Assembly (NCBI RefSeq): GCF_009600315.1
Contig: NZ_WIWC01000039.1
Span: forward strand, 1 to 50,905
From: Pseudomonas helleri
GTDB taxonomy: Bacteria > Pseudomonadota > Gammaproteobacteria > Pseudomonadales > Pseudomonadaceae
Reading direction: 5' to 3'
DNA: 50,905 nt
A program made the position numbers and the translations under genes. The notes under the pieces were generated by a model that did no database searches, was not told the DNA's origin, and saw nothing but the letters and a program-made list of their open reading frames with translations. Within the stretch, counting starts at the first letter, position 1; each line of letters begins with the position of its first letter. Positions 26,476-35,712 of this stretch are shown in pieces.

Positions 26476-26502
26476 CGCAGTCTTCGAGCCTCGAAGACTG
26501 CG
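26476..26502. terminator. Hairpin between converging genes
   Basis: Twelve-base-pair perfect stem (left arm CGCAGTCTTCGA) around the loop GCC. It stands 33 bases after the DUF35-MaoC stop and 22 bases beyond the ppiC stop on the other strand, so it could serve both. There is no long T run on either side, which leaves intrinsic termination uncertain. Confidence 0.6.
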
Positions 26503-26524
26503 ATGCGTTGCGCAGGGGCGTAGA

Positions 26525-26800
26525 TCAATCGCGGTAAAACACTTGCACCAAGTGATACCCAAACTTGCTCTTGATAGGCCCGTGTACCACGCGCAACGGC
26601 TTTTTGAAAATGATCTGGTCAATCACGCCCACCATCTGCCCCGGTCGCACTTCGCCCAGATCACCGCCCCGTTTGCCCGACGGGCAGGTCGAAAATTTCT
26701 TTGCCAACACATCAAACGCTTCGCCCTTGGCAATGCGTTGCTTCAATGATTCGGCTTCTTCGGCAGTTTTTACCAATATGTGGCGGGCTTGAGCTTTCAT
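26525..26800 (-). CDS. ppiC: Parvulin-type peptidyl-prolyl isomerase PpiC
   Basis: Small cytoplasmic cis-trans prolyl isomerase of 91 residues; E. coli PpiC is nearly the same size. It starts MKAQARHILVKT, and shows FSTCPSGKRGGDLGEVRPGQMV (about 36-57) and KFGYHLVQV near the end, all hallmarks of single-domain parvulins. It has no signal peptide. It converges with the catabolic operon and follows the histidine kinase gene on the same strand after 44 bases, though a functional link to either is not evident. Confidence 0.94.
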   Translation of the reverse strand: MKAQARHILVKTAEEAESLKQRIAKGEAFDVLAKKFSTCPSGKRGGDLGEVRPGQMVGVIDQIIFKKPLRVVHGPIKSKFGYHLVQVFYRD

Positions 26801-26844
26801 GTCTTGGGACCTTGGAACGGTGGGGCAATGTGCGCGGGCGCGGA

Positions 26845-28167
26845 TTATGCCTGAGTTTCGTCAACATGGCGCGGCAAGTAAACCCGCACGCAGGTACCCA
26901 CGCCCATCTCGCTTGTGAGGCTGACATGGCCGCCTGACTGTTGGGCAAAACCGTAAATCATCGACAGCCCAAGTCCGGTGCCGACGCCCACCGGCTTGGT
27001 GGTAAAGAAGGGGTCAAAGGCTTTGGCAAGGGTTTGCGGGCTCATGCCCGTGCCGGTGTCAGACACTTCGAACATCACATAATCACCCGACTCAACAGCC
27101 TCCAGGCTGTTGATCGCGCTGCCATCGAGAAAGCTATTCGTCGTTTTGACGCTCAGTGTGCCGCCGTCGGGCATCGCATCACGGGCGTTGATAATCAGGT
27201 TGAGCAAGGCACTTTCAAGTTGCCCTGTATCAGTATTGACCGGCCAGATGTCCTGGCCCAGTTCAAGCACCAGCTGGATCTTCGCGCCTTTGGAACTGTT
27301 GAACAGCGCCTGTAAGGAATTGACCAGCACGTTGGGGTCAAGCGGTTTTCTGTCCAGCGATTGGCGCCTTGAGAACACCAGTAAACGGTGGGTCAGTGCT
27401 GCCGCCCGCTGCGCTGAAGACACGGCCGCATCGGTAAAACGGTCAATTTCGTCACTGCGGCCTGCTGCGATGTAGCGTTTCATCAAGTCCAGGCTGGCAA
27501 TGATGCCAGTGAGCATGTTGTTGAAGTCGTGAGCAATACCGCCCGTCAACTGGCCAACCGCTTCCATTTTTTGCGCATGCAGCAGCGCGTCCTCAACCCG
27601 CTCACGCTCATGCATTTCGTGTTGTAACTGCTGATTGGCCTGCGCAAGGGCCTGGGTCCGCTCGTTGACACGCTCTTCCAGCGTATCGTTCAGCTCGCGC
27701 AGAGCTTTAGCGGTTTTCTTCAGCGCAGTACGGCGGGTCGATATCTGCACTGCAATCATCAAGATGCCAACTACCGTCCCCTGCTCGTCGCATACCGGGC
27801 TGAAGGTCAGATCCAGCCAACGCTCGGTGGCATGCTGGCGGTCGGGTACCACGTAATACTGGTCAACATATGACAGGCTGTGCCCAGCCAGCACCGCTTC
27901 AATGATCGGTTGGCTGTAGGCGCTGTATTCAGGCCAGCAGAGCTGAAAGGGTTGACTAAAAGCGGCAGGGTGTTTGTGGCCTGCCAACTCGGCAAAAGCG
28001 TGGTTGTACACCTGCGTCAGTTGCTCACCCCACAGCAATAACATGGGGATGGGCGAGTTCAGCACCAGTTGTGCACTGGTGCGTAAACTCTGCGGCCAGC
28101 CTGAGACCTTGCCCAAAGGGCTGTGGGCTAGGGTGTCGAGTTGACTGGCGGAAAATACAGCGCTCAT
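26845..28167 (-). CDS. PAS-containing sensor histidine kinase without receiver domain
   Basis: Predicted soluble 440-residue histidine kinase. The start at 28167 is chosen because AGGAC lies five bases before it; an in-frame ATG 99 bases upstream lacks a site. Residues about 25-145 form a PAS-like sensor (LNSPIPMLLLWGEQLTQVYNHAF, then RWLDLTFSPVCDEQGTVVGI). A coiled coil (about 150-200) leads to the H box with His213 in GGIAHDFNN. The ATPase domain has Asn327 (LIINARDAMP), DTGTGM (370-375) and GTGLGL (396-401). No transmembrane helix is seen. Close relatives often end in a receiver domain, absent here, and no response regulator gene is adjacent, so its partner is unknown. It diverges from the repeat-protein gene. 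Confidence 0.9.
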   Translation of the reverse strand: MSAVFSASQLDTLAHSPLGKVSGWPQSLRTSAQLVLNSPIPMLLLWGEQLTQVYNHAFAELAGHKHPAAFSQPFQLCWPEYSAYSQPIIEAVLAGHSLSYVDQYYVVPDRQHATERWLDLTFSPVCDEQGTVVGILMIAVQISTRRTALKKTAKALRELNDTLEERVNERTQALAQANQQLQHEMHERERVEDALLHAQKMEAVGQLTGGIAHDFNNMLTGIIASLDLMKRYIAAGRSDEIDRFTDAAVSSAQRAAALTHRLLVFSRRQSLDRKPLDPNVLVNSLQALFNSSKGAKIQLVLELGQDIWPVNTDTGQLESALLNLIINARDAMPDGGTLSVKTTNSFLDGSAINSLEAVESGDYVMFEVSDTGTGMSPQTLAKAFDPFFTTKPVGVGTGLGLSMIYGFAQQSGGHVSLTSEMGVGTCVRVYLPRHVDETQA

Positions 28168-28399
28168 AGAAGTCCTGATAGTCAAGCCAGAGATGGCCCA
28201 ATTTAATTCCGTGTTGGAGTTCGCTGCCATGACGACAAAGCTCCAGCGTTCAGATGCGGGTTTCACGCGACGAGTTCCTTCCCACCCTCGACCTGTAATT
28301 TCTGACAGCAGACGCTCGCATTAATTAGGGACTTAATCAAATTTCTAGCACTTGGCTATGCCCCTTCATTTCTCAGAGTCTTTGACTGGAGCTTTGATC
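28168..28399. promoter_or_regulatory. Divergent promoter region, kinase / repeat protein
   Basis: A 232-bp divergent gap. The stretch around 28318-28352 is clearly more AT-rich than its surroundings (TTAATTAGGGACTTAATC) and is the likeliest promoter location for the repeat-protein gene. No confident hexamer pair or operator was identified. Confidence 0.35.
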
Positions 28400-31300
28400 A
28401 TGTCCTTACCTATCAAGCAAATCCGCAAGCCTCAAGCCGGTTATCCTCTGCCTTTCATTGATGATGTAAGCATCAATGGGGGGTTGAATTACCTCGCCTT
28501 GAAAGCCGACCCGACACTTGAGGTGATTATCAATTGCGGTCCATTCTACCCGGCAGTGTCTGGTGATCGGATTGATTTGTATTGGAAAGGCAGTGATGGC
28601 AATGAGCGTCAAGTGGGCACTCGAACTTTTAAAGCAGATGAAATTATTGCGTCCTTCCCCATACCTGTTGCCGTGGCGTTGGAGGCGCAAGAAGGGCTCG
28701 GCGAAATTCGTTATACCTATACAGATGCCGCAAATACTTACCCCTCTGATCCGATGCCGTGCCTTATAAAAACCACGGTACCTGGCAATCCATACAGCGG
28801 CCCTAATCTGCCTGAAACGATCTATATCAATGAAGCCATGTCGGCACCGACGGTTGATCCAGTGGATATCGATCTGGGTAACGTAGCCCGCGGCGCAATC
28901 GTGACTATTAGCGCGTGGGAGTACATGTCTGTGGGTGACGTTGTCACCCTCAACTGGGGCGGATACCCCCTAAAGCAGAAGCCATTGGAACTCGCGCAAG
29001 TCGATCAAACGCTTGTCATCATCGTCTCGGAGGCCGACATCCTTGCCGCCGGCAATTCCGATGAGTTACCGGTCAGTTATGAAATTCGTGATGTCGTTAA
29101 CAACTGGTCTCTCAACTCGCCAGCAACCCTGATTAACGTGGATACTAATGTAAACCTGCTGGAAAAGCCGGATTGCGTTGATGTAGATGCCGGCATCCTG
29201 AATTACGATTCACTGGGCAGCGATTCCAGCCTGGTCATGGTTAGAACGCCGGCGCCTATTTTTACAGTGGGCGACGTGGTTACGTTGTACTGGAAGGGCT
29301 TCAATGCTCAAGGGGCGGCGATTGAGACACATTATGAGCTTCCTGTTGCGAGTGTAACCGGCAGGCTGCGTTTTGATGTGCCGAATGAAGATGTTGCGCT
29401 TTTTATAGGCGGGCCTACCACGTCTGTCTTCTACACGGTTGACTCAACGTCCACAGGCAAACTGGAAACCTCGCGCAGCGTGATGTTTGCAGTGATTGGC
29501 ACCCAAGCCGACCTCCCGGCCCCCACGCTTGAGAACGGTCTTGTCGCGGGTGTTTTCGAACCGGCTACCCTACCGGGAGCAGGTGCCCGAGTTTCGCTGC
29601 CAGCTTATCCGGGGATGGGGGAACATGACCGGATTTTCCTTTCTTGGGCAGGTGAAGACAGTAACGGTTCCCCTCTCCACGGCAGCGTAGGTGAGGAGCT
29701 AGAGTCGGCCGATGTGGGCGTGACGTTCGAATTTCTTGTCGATAAATCTGAATTCATGAACCTTGGCGACGGTTCTGAAGTGCTTTTCTCCTATGTTGTG
29801 ATTTTTGCTGCGGGCGGGACACGTGACTCATTGGTGGCGACTTACAGTGTCAAAAATGTGATCGTCGGCAATCTGCTCAAGCCCCATGTTCTGGAAGCCC
29901 CTGACGACGATTTCCTGGATCCTTCCGAACCTCTCTTTACTAAAGCCCACGTACAGATTCCTGACAATGTGCTCCTGCTGGCCAACGACCGGATTGACAT
30001 GTTGTGGGATAGCCCACTGAACGAGGGTGATTTCCCTGATTTCATGAATATTCGGACCGATGGCATCGGCATCGTATTTGAGGTACCCAAGGCCAGGGTC
30101 GAGAAAAGTCTGGGCAGGGATATAGTCGTCTCTTATACCCTCACCCGCAGTGGCGCCAAGCTCTACGATTCCGACGTTTTGACACTGTTTATTGGTTCAG
30201 CCAGTGATCGCCTGCTGCCACGTCCTTTCGTAGTAGAAGCGGATAACGATGCAGGCACACTTGATCCTGACGCGGTCACAGGTACTTATGCCCACGTGTT
30301 GATAAAAGCCGCGGACATCAACGTAGAAGTCAACGATGAAGTCCTTTTGAGTTGGGCGGGAAGCGAAGCAGGCGGTAGCTTTGATGATTCCAATCCTATC
30401 AGCGGTAGCGAGGCGGGTAAGGACGTGACATTTGATGTGCCTAAAGGGTTTGTTGACGCTAACCTGAATGGCACATTAACGGTCGAGTACACCGTCATTC
30501 GAGCCTTGGATGGGCTGCATCAAGGATCGAAGCCACGCGAGTTGACGGTTGGTCGTGTGAGTACTGTGGCACCTGACATAACGTTAGTTCAGGACTCAGC
30601 AGATATTTCTATTCCTGACGGGGGTGAAACCTCTGATACCGCCGTTACGATAACGGGTACGGCACAGGCAAATGGTCAAGTCGAGATATTTGACGGTGTT
30701 ACCACCAAGGGTACGGCCCTAGCCAACGACACTGGCATATGGACGCTCCCTCTCACAGGACTAGCCTTGGGTTCACACAGCCTGACGGCCAAAGCGCTGT
30801 ATGGGGCAGGCCAGGTGTCTGCAGCCTGGACGTTTTCGATTACGGCAGAAACTGCCCCGCTTATCACCTCGCTTATCGGCTCTGGAGGCGGGGCCATTGC
30901 CAACGGCGGCAGCACTTCGGATACCAGCGTAACGGCAAAAGGCACTGCGCTTGCAAATGGCCGTGTCGAGATTTTTGACGGAGTGACCAGCAAGGGCACC
31001 GCGACGGTCAGCAGCGCTGAAGAATGGACGCACACTTTGACAGGACTTGCCGTTGGCTCACACACCCTGACAGTCAAGGCATTGTATGGAGCAGGGCAAG
31101 TTTCTGACGCTTGGGCATTTACCGTTGTCGCCGAAATACCCGAGCTCACCATTGATGAGACGCCTGTTATTCTGGATGGCAAGATTTACATCTATGAAAA
31201 GGGCCGCTTGGAAGCTAGGTATGATTCGAGCACATCAATTACGCGCACAGCCCAGGGCGGAGTACCGCCTTACACTTATTCGAACAGGGGTAGCGGCACA

Positions 31301-31699
31301 GGCCTCCTGATTGACCCTGTTACAGGCTATGTTCGGGCGCTCGACAACGTCGGCGGGTGGGTTGTGGTGACGGACAGTGTTGGTAGCATTAAGTCATATT
31401 ATGTACAAGTTACAGGTGTGATAGATGTTGCTTACCTGGGTCAAGGCACTTGGTCGGGTGTTAATCAAGGCGCTCATGATAGAGGGGGGTGGCTTCCCAG
31501 TGTCAGCGAGTTGAGGGAAATTTATTCCGTATTCGGCGGTAGTCAATTTCCTTATGCCGGTAAAATTTGGTCGTCCGAAAAAGCGGGACTGATTCCACCA
31601 AGCTATCACACACTAAATATGCAAACTGGCGCGGAGGGGTCAGCCTTGCAAAACGTCATGCTGGACGCCATTTGGCTATTTTTCGAAGAATATAAATAG
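28400..31699 (+). CDS. Large modular repeat protein with Ig-like and lectin-like C-terminal regions
   Basis: Predicted 1099-residue protein; the ATG at 28400 has GGAG eight bases upstream. Six modules of about 115-120 residues are marked by a recurring (G/N)D-x-(I/V)-x-L-x-W segment near residues 54, 177, 289, 407, 528 and 644. Two near-identical Ig-like domains follow (about 727-905), each with VEIFDGVT, GSHxLTxKALYGAGQVS and AW. The C-terminal part contains GGWLPSVSELREIYSVFGG (about 1030-1048) and WSSEKAG, reminiscent of C-type-lectin/Lcl-like folds. It looks like a surface or secreted adhesin, yet I see no signal peptide, membrane anchor, LPXTG or RTX repeat. Base composition is visibly lower in GC than the neighbours, suggesting transfer. 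Function unassigned. Confidence 0.8.
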   Translation: MSLPIKQIRKPQAGYPLPFIDDVSINGGLNYLALKADPTLEVIINCGPFYPAVSGDRIDLYWKGSDGNERQVGTRTFKADEIIASFPIPVAVALEAQEGLGEIRYTYTDAANTYPSDPMPCLIKTTVPGNPYSGPNLPETIYINEAMSAPTVDPVDIDLGNVARGAIVTISAWEYMSVGDVVTLNWGGYPLKQKPLELAQVDQTLVIIVSEADILAAGNSDELPVSYEIRDVVNNWSLNSPATLINVDTNVNLLEKPDCVDVDAGILNYDSLGSDSSLVMVRTPAPIFTVGDVVTLYWKGFNAQGAAIETHYELPVASVTGRLRFDVPNEDVALFIGGPTTSVFYTVDSTSTGKLETSRSVMFAVIGTQADLPAPTLENGLVAGVFEPATLPGAGARVSLPAYPGMGEHDRIFLSWAGEDSNGSPLHGSVGEELESADVGVTFEFLVDKSEFMNLGDGSEVLFSYVVIFAAGGTRDSLVATYSVKNVIVGNLLKPHVLEAPDDDFLDPSEPLFTKAHVQIPDNVLLLANDRIDMLWDSPLNEGDFPDFMNIRTDGIGIVFEVPKARVEKSLGRDIVVSYTLTRSGAKLYDSDVLTLFIGSASDRLLPRPFVVEADNDAGTLDPDAVTGTYAHVLIKAADINVEVNDEVLLSWAGSEAGGSFDDSNPISGSEAGKDVTFDVPKGFVDANLNGTLTVEYTVIRALDGLHQGSKPRELTVGRVSTVAPDITLVQDSADISIPDGGETSDTAVTITGTAQANGQVEIFDGVTTKGTALANDTGIWTLPLTGLALGSHSLTAKALYGAGQVSAAWTFSITAETAPLITSLIGSGGGAIANGGSTSDTSVTAKGTALANGRVEIFDGVTSKGTATVSSAEEWTHTLTGLAVGSHTLTVKALYGAGQVSDAWAFTVVAEIPELTIDETPVILDGKIYIYEKGRLEARYDSSTSITRTAQGGVPPYTYSNRGSGTGLLIDPVTGYVRALDNVGGWVVVTDSVGSIKSYYVQVTGVIDVAYLGQGTWSGVNQGAHDRGGWLPSVSELREIYSVFGGSQFPYAGKIWSSEKAGLIPPSYHTLNMQTGAEGSALQNVMLDAIWLFFEEYK

Positions 31700-31721
31700 T
31701 TTTACACCTGCTTGTGCCTCT

Positions 31722-31755
31722 AAACGCCCGATGCACCGCATTGGGCGTTTTTCTT
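31722..31755 (+). terminator. Rho-independent terminator of the repeat-protein gene
   Basis: AAACGCCC (31722-31729) pairs with GGGCGTTT (31743-31750), extended by ATG/CAT across a G-T pair, with loop CACCG and a following T-rich run. It lies 22 bases after the stop codon. Confidence 0.9.
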
Positions 31756-31770
31756 TCTCATAAACATGGG

Positions 31771-31835
31771 CTTCTACGACGTTTTTAACCGCCATGATCG
31801 ACTAAGGTCGTAGAAGCCTGCGGCTACGCCTTTCG
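31771..31835. repeat. Inverted repeat with an additional small hairpin
   Basis: CTTCTACGAC (31771-31780) and GTCGTAGAAG (31807-31816) are perfect ten-base arms separated by 26 bases. The right arm also folds with the sequence after it (AGCC-TGC-GGCT, 31815-31825). The arrangement resembles a degenerate REP-type palindrome lying between the terminator and the porin gene. Confidence 0.55.
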
Positions 31836-31942
31836 TACAATTGCGCGCTTTTTTTGGATTGAGGTAAACCGTGTTGCCACAGGCATCAGGTAGACCTTCG
31901 ATTGGTTTTGTTGTGCGAATGATTCGCTGCTGGAGCTCGTCC

Positions 31943-33241
31943 ATGGTTGTCCCTTTTTCATTGTCTCACTGCCGGGTTGCTCGGTTTGGTGCGCTGGCGG
32001 TGTGCGCCGGTTTTGCCGCTAACACGCAAGCGGGCGGTTTTTTTGAAGACAGCAGCGCCAAGCTGGAAGCCCGTACGGTGTATTTCAACCGCGACTTTCG
32101 CGATGGCAGCAGCTCCAGCCCTCAAGGCGCTTCCAAACGCGAAGAGACCGCAGAAGGTTTTATCCTTAACGTGCAATCGGGTTATACCGAAGGTACCGTG
32201 GGGTTTGGCCTGGATGCGCTGGGCATGCTGGGGATCAAACTGGATTCCAGCCCGGCCGACAGCAACAGCGGTCTAATGCCTTCGACAGGCCATGACCCGC
32301 GTCGCTCCAAAGATCAATACGCCAAGTTCGGCCTGACCGCGAAAATGCGCGTTTCCGAGACCGTGTTCAAATACGGCGCGCTACTGCCTGACTTGCCTTT
32401 GCTCAAGTACAACGACGGCCGTCTGCTGCCTAACATGTTCAATGGCGCCATGCTTGTCTCGCAGGAAATCAAGGATTTGACGTTCACGGCTTCGCGCCTT
32501 GATCGCTACACCGCGCGAGACTCAAGCGATTCACAGGACTTGCGGCTGAACTGCAAAAACAAGCGCTATGCCTGCGATATCACCGCCGATCACTTCACCC
32601 TGTACGGGCTGGATTACAAGGTGAATGACCGACTGACGGCCCAGTATCAATATGGCGAGCTGGAAGACATTTATCGTCAGCACTTTGTCGGCCTGTTGGC
32701 CAATCAACCGATCGGCCCCGGCGTGCTGGCGGCGGATGTGCGTTTGCTGAAAAGTGACAACGCCGGTTCGGCCAAGGCGTCGACCATCGATAACCGCGCG
32801 CTGGGTGCGCTGCTGACCTACTCGCTGGGCGGGCACAAGTTTGGAGCTGGCTGGCAGCGCATGAACGGCGAAACCTCGATGCCGTACCTGGATGGCAGCA
32901 ACCCGTATCTGGTCAACTATTTGCAGGTCAACGACTTCGCCAACGCTCAGGAACGCTCCTGGCAACTGCGTTATGACTATGATTTCAAGGCCGTGGGCGT
33001 CAAGGGCCTGACCTTTATGACTCGTTATGTGAACGGCGATCACATTAACGTCAAGGGCCGCGACGAAGAAGGCAAAGAGTGGGAACGCGACAGCGAGCTC
33101 AAGTACATCGTGCAAGGTGGCACGTTCAAGGACTTGAGCTTTCGCCTGCGTAACGCCACCTATCGCACCAACTATTCAAAGTTTGCCCGCGATGTGGATG
33201 AAACGCGCTTGATCGTCAGCTACAACCTGTCGATTTTCTAA
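31943..33241 (+). CDS. OprD family outer-membrane porin
   Basis: Predicted 432-residue OprD/OccD-OccK type porin for small organic solutes. The start at 31943 is preferred: GGAG at 31932-31935 is seven bases upstream and a signal peptide follows (FGALAVCAGFAANTQAGG). A GTG at 31871 or ATG at 31919 would add an unlikely extension. Family features are clear: mature start GFFEDSSAKLEARTVYFNRDFRDG, then VGFGLDALGMLGIKLDSSP, KMRVSETVFKYGALLPDLPLLKYNDGRLLPNMFNGA, and the terminal strand ETRLIVSYNLSIF. It converges on the mannitol operon and is not obviously part of it, although a porin for polyols or sugar acids would fit; the substrate is not readable from sequence. Confidence 0.9.
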   Translation: MVVPFSLSHCRVARFGALAVCAGFAANTQAGGFFEDSSAKLEARTVYFNRDFRDGSSSSPQGASKREETAEGFILNVQSGYTEGTVGFGLDALGMLGIKLDSSPADSNSGLMPSTGHDPRRSKDQYAKFGLTAKMRVSETVFKYGALLPDLPLLKYNDGRLLPNMFNGAMLVSQEIKDLTFTASRLDRYTARDSSDSQDLRLNCKNKRYACDITADHFTLYGLDYKVNDRLTAQYQYGELEDIYRQHFVGLLANQPIGPGVLAADVRLLKSDNAGSAKASTIDNRALGALLTYSLGGHKFGAGWQRMNGETSMPYLDGSNPYLVNYLQVNDFANAQERSWQLRYDYDFKAVGVKGLTFMTRYVNGDHINVKGRDEEGKEWERDSELKYIVQGGTFKDLSFRLRNATYRTNYSKFARDVDETRLIVSYNLSIF

Positions 33242-33255
33242 ACACCGCGTCTGGC

Positions 33256-34191
33256 TTAAAGATCCGCGCGATAGGGTAAATCGGGGCCGGTTTTGCTGCA
33301 CGTCAGCGCTGCCGCCCGGCTGGCGAAATCGAGCAGGTCGTGAAGCTGCGTCTGGCTCAGTTGCTGTAACCCTGCCACCGAGTCCAGGTTGTGCTCGGTT
33401 AGCCAGGCAATCACCGCCGCCTGAAAGGTATCGCCAGCACCCACGGTGTCGGCGACCCTGACCGGGGTGGCGGCGATTGCATGCTGCCCATGAGCACGAC
33501 TGAACACGCTGGCACCGTCCGCACCACGGGTCAAAAACACCAATTGGCAACGCTGCTTCAGCCACGACTGAGCAATCTGCTCGGGATCTTGCCCCGGATA
33601 CAGCAGTTCCAGGTCTTCATCGCTGACTTTGATCAGGTCGGCGTAAGGAATCAGCTGGTTGATACGATCACGCCACAGTTGGATGTCCGGTTGTGGGTTG
33701 AGCCGCACATTGGGATCGAGGCTGATCAGGCGTCGACCGCTTTCGCGCTGCACGAGCGCCAGCAAGGTGTCGGCTATCGGTTGCACCACCAATGAAAAAG
33801 ACCCGACATGGATACCGCGCACTTGCGGGCCGAGTTCGGGTAAATGGTGGGCGTGCAGTTGCCGGTCGGCGCAGCCTTCACCTCGAAAGCTGTAGGCGGG
33901 TGAGCCGCTGGTGTCCAGCGCCACCATCGCCAGCGTGGTCGGAGCGTCCACATCCAGCAGAAACTGCTCGCTGACCCCTTCGTCCATCAGGACGCGCTTT
34001 AAGCGACGGCCCAGATAGTCGGTGGACAGCCCGGCAAACAGACCGGCCTCAACCCCCAGACGGCGTAAACCCACAGCCACATTAAAGGGTGAACCGCCGG
34101 CAATCGCCTTGAAATCGACCCGATTGGCCTGCTCGCGGCTGTCGGCCTGAGCGAAAAAATCAAACAGTGCTTCACCACATACCAGATACAT
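33256..34191 (-). CDS. mtlZ: Fructokinase MtlZ (PfkB family)
   Basis: Cytoplasmic kinase that phosphorylates the fructose released from mannitol by MtlD. Predicted 311 residues. The PfkB N-terminal signature AGGSPFNVAVGLRRLG is at 31-46, and the C-terminal signature DTVGAGDTF at 248-256 carries catalytic Asp254. It is the last gene of the mtl operon, starting five bases after the mtlY stop, and so is likely made by translational coupling. The order mtlE-F-G-K-D-Y-Z matches the P. fluorescens operon, which supports the name. Confidence 0.93.
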   Translation of the reverse strand: MYLVCGEALFDFFAQADSREQANRVDFKAIAGGSPFNVAVGLRRLGVEAGLFAGLSTDYLGRRLKRVLMDEGVSEQFLLDVDAPTTLAMVALDTSGSPAYSFRGEGCADRQLHAHHLPELGPQVRGIHVGSFSLVVQPIADTLLALVQRESGRRLISLDPNVRLNPQPDIQLWRDRINQLIPYADLIKVSDEDLELLYPGQDPEQIAQSWLKQRCQLVFLTRGADGASVFSRAHGQHAIAATPVRVADTVGAGDTFQAAVIAWLTEHNLDSVAGLQQLSQTQLHDLLDFASRAAALTCSKTGPDLPYRADL

Positions 34192-34196
34192 AACAT

Positions 34197-35684
34197 TTAC
34201 TCGGATAAGGCTGCGACCTGTTGACGGTAGCGCAGGTAGAGTTGTTCGTAAGCGTGCACGTTTTCGGCGATGGGTCGACTTTCGCTGGTGGGGTCAAGAC
34301 GCACGCAGCGCTGGCAAATATCGGCCAGTGTTTGCTGGCCGGCTGACACGCACCAGGCTGCCTGAATCGCCGCCCCCAACGCCGCGGCTTCACTTTGTTC
34401 CGTGCAGATGACCGGGGTGTTCATGATGTCGGCGACCAGTTGTCGCCACAACCGGCTTTTTGATCCGCCACCCACCAGGCGGATGGTCTGGCTGTGTACA
34501 CCGTTGGCGCGCAGCAGATCCAGACCGTAACGCAAGCCATAAGTGGTGCCTTCCAGCGCGGCCCGGCAGAGGTTGGCCGGGGTCATGTTGGTCAGCGTCA
34601 GGCCCTGAAGGCTACCGGTGGCGTGGGGCAGGGCGGGGACGCGCTCGCCATTGAGGAAGGGCAGCATGCTCACCCCTTCAGCGCCGATGGGTGCCTGACC
34701 GGCCAGGGTATTGAAGTCGTTGAGGGACAGTGACAGGAGTTCGCGCACCGCGCTGGTGGTCGTGGTCAGATTGAGGGTGCAGATCAGCGGCAGCCAGCCT
34801 CCCGTAGACGAACAAAAGCCGGCCACGCTAGCATCCGGGTGGGCCTGCGGCTGCTGATCAAAGGCGTACACCGTGCCTGATGAGCCCAGGCTCATGGTGA
34901 TGATGCCGGGTTCGATATTGCCGGTGCCGATGGCACCCAGCATATTGTCACCGCCGCCGCTGGCAACCACGGCTTGAGGGTTCAAATCCAGTATGCGGGC
35001 CACCTCCGGGCGCAAGGTGCCGACGGGTTGATGAGCTTCGATCAGCTCGGGCAGGGCGCGTTCGAGTCGCCCGCCGGGGTCGATATGGCGCAGGATGCCA
35101 AGATCCCATTGGCGCGTTTTTACATTGAAATAACCCGTGCCGCTGGCGTCGCCGTACTCGCTGCAACAGCGACCGATCAGCCAATAATTGAGGTAATCAT
35201 GGGGCAGCAGGATATGAGCAATTTGCCCGAAGATCTGCGGGTGATGCACGCGTGTCCAGAGCAGTTTGGAGACGGTGTAACCCGGCGCGATGACCAGCCC
35301 CAGGCGTTCAAGGCAACCGGAGTCGCCGCCAAGCCAGTCCAGCAACTGGTTGTTCTCGGGGGTGGATTGGGTGTCACACCAGAGTTTGGCCGGGCGCAAG
35401 ATTTGTCCGTGTGCGTTCAGCAAAACCAGCCCGTGTTGCTGGCCGCTGACGCTGATACCGCGGATGTGCTGGCCATTAACATTGGCTTGGGCCAGCGCTT
35501 GAGCGGTGGCATGGGCGAGGGCGTTTAACCATTGCTCGGTGTCTTGCTCGCGGCGGCCGTGGTCGCCCTGAATCAGGGTGTGCGGGGCTGAGCCCGTACC
35601 GAGCACTTGTCCTGTCTCGCTGTCCAGCACCAGCGCTTTGGTGCCTTGGGTTCCGCAATCGATGCCCAAAAACAAATTGTTCAT
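34197..35684 (-). CDS. mtlY: Xylulokinase MtlY (FGGY family)
   Basis: FGGY-family sugar kinase of 495 residues that phosphorylates D-xylulose, the product of D-arabitol oxidation by MtlD. The N-terminal ATP-binding segment FLGIDCGTQGTKALVLD is clear, followed by SVSGQQHGLVLL, AKLWCDTQS (substrate Asp), VASGGGDNMLGAIGTG, SLGSSGTVYAF and the C-terminal IRLVGGGSKSRLWRQLVADI. These blocks are typical of xylulokinases. It is separated from mtlD by a 143-bp gap filled by an inverted pair of palindromic repeats, the only large interruption in the catabolic half of the operon. Confidence 0.93.
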   Translation of the reverse strand: MNNLFLGIDCGTQGTKALVLDSETGQVLGTGSAPHTLIQGDHGRREQDTEQWLNALAHATAQALAQANVNGQHIRGISVSGQQHGLVLLNAHGQILRPAKLWCDTQSTPENNQLLDWLGGDSGCLERLGLVIAPGYTVSKLLWTRVHHPQIFGQIAHILLPHDYLNYWLIGRCCSEYGDASGTGYFNVKTRQWDLGILRHIDPGGRLERALPELIEAHQPVGTLRPEVARILDLNPQAVVASGGGDNMLGAIGTGNIEPGIITMSLGSSGTVYAFDQQPQAHPDASVAGFCSSTGGWLPLICTLNLTTTTSAVRELLSLSLNDFNTLAGQAPIGAEGVSMLPFLNGERVPALPHATGSLQGLTLTNMTPANLCRAALEGTTYGLRYGLDLLRANGVHSQTIRLVGGGSKSRLWRQLVADIMNTPVICTEQSEAAALGAAIQAAWCVSAGQQTLADICQRCVRLDPTSESRPIAENVHAYEQLYLRYRQQVAALSE

Positions 35685-35712
35685 GGTTATGGCCTTATCA
35701 AGATCAAAAGCA

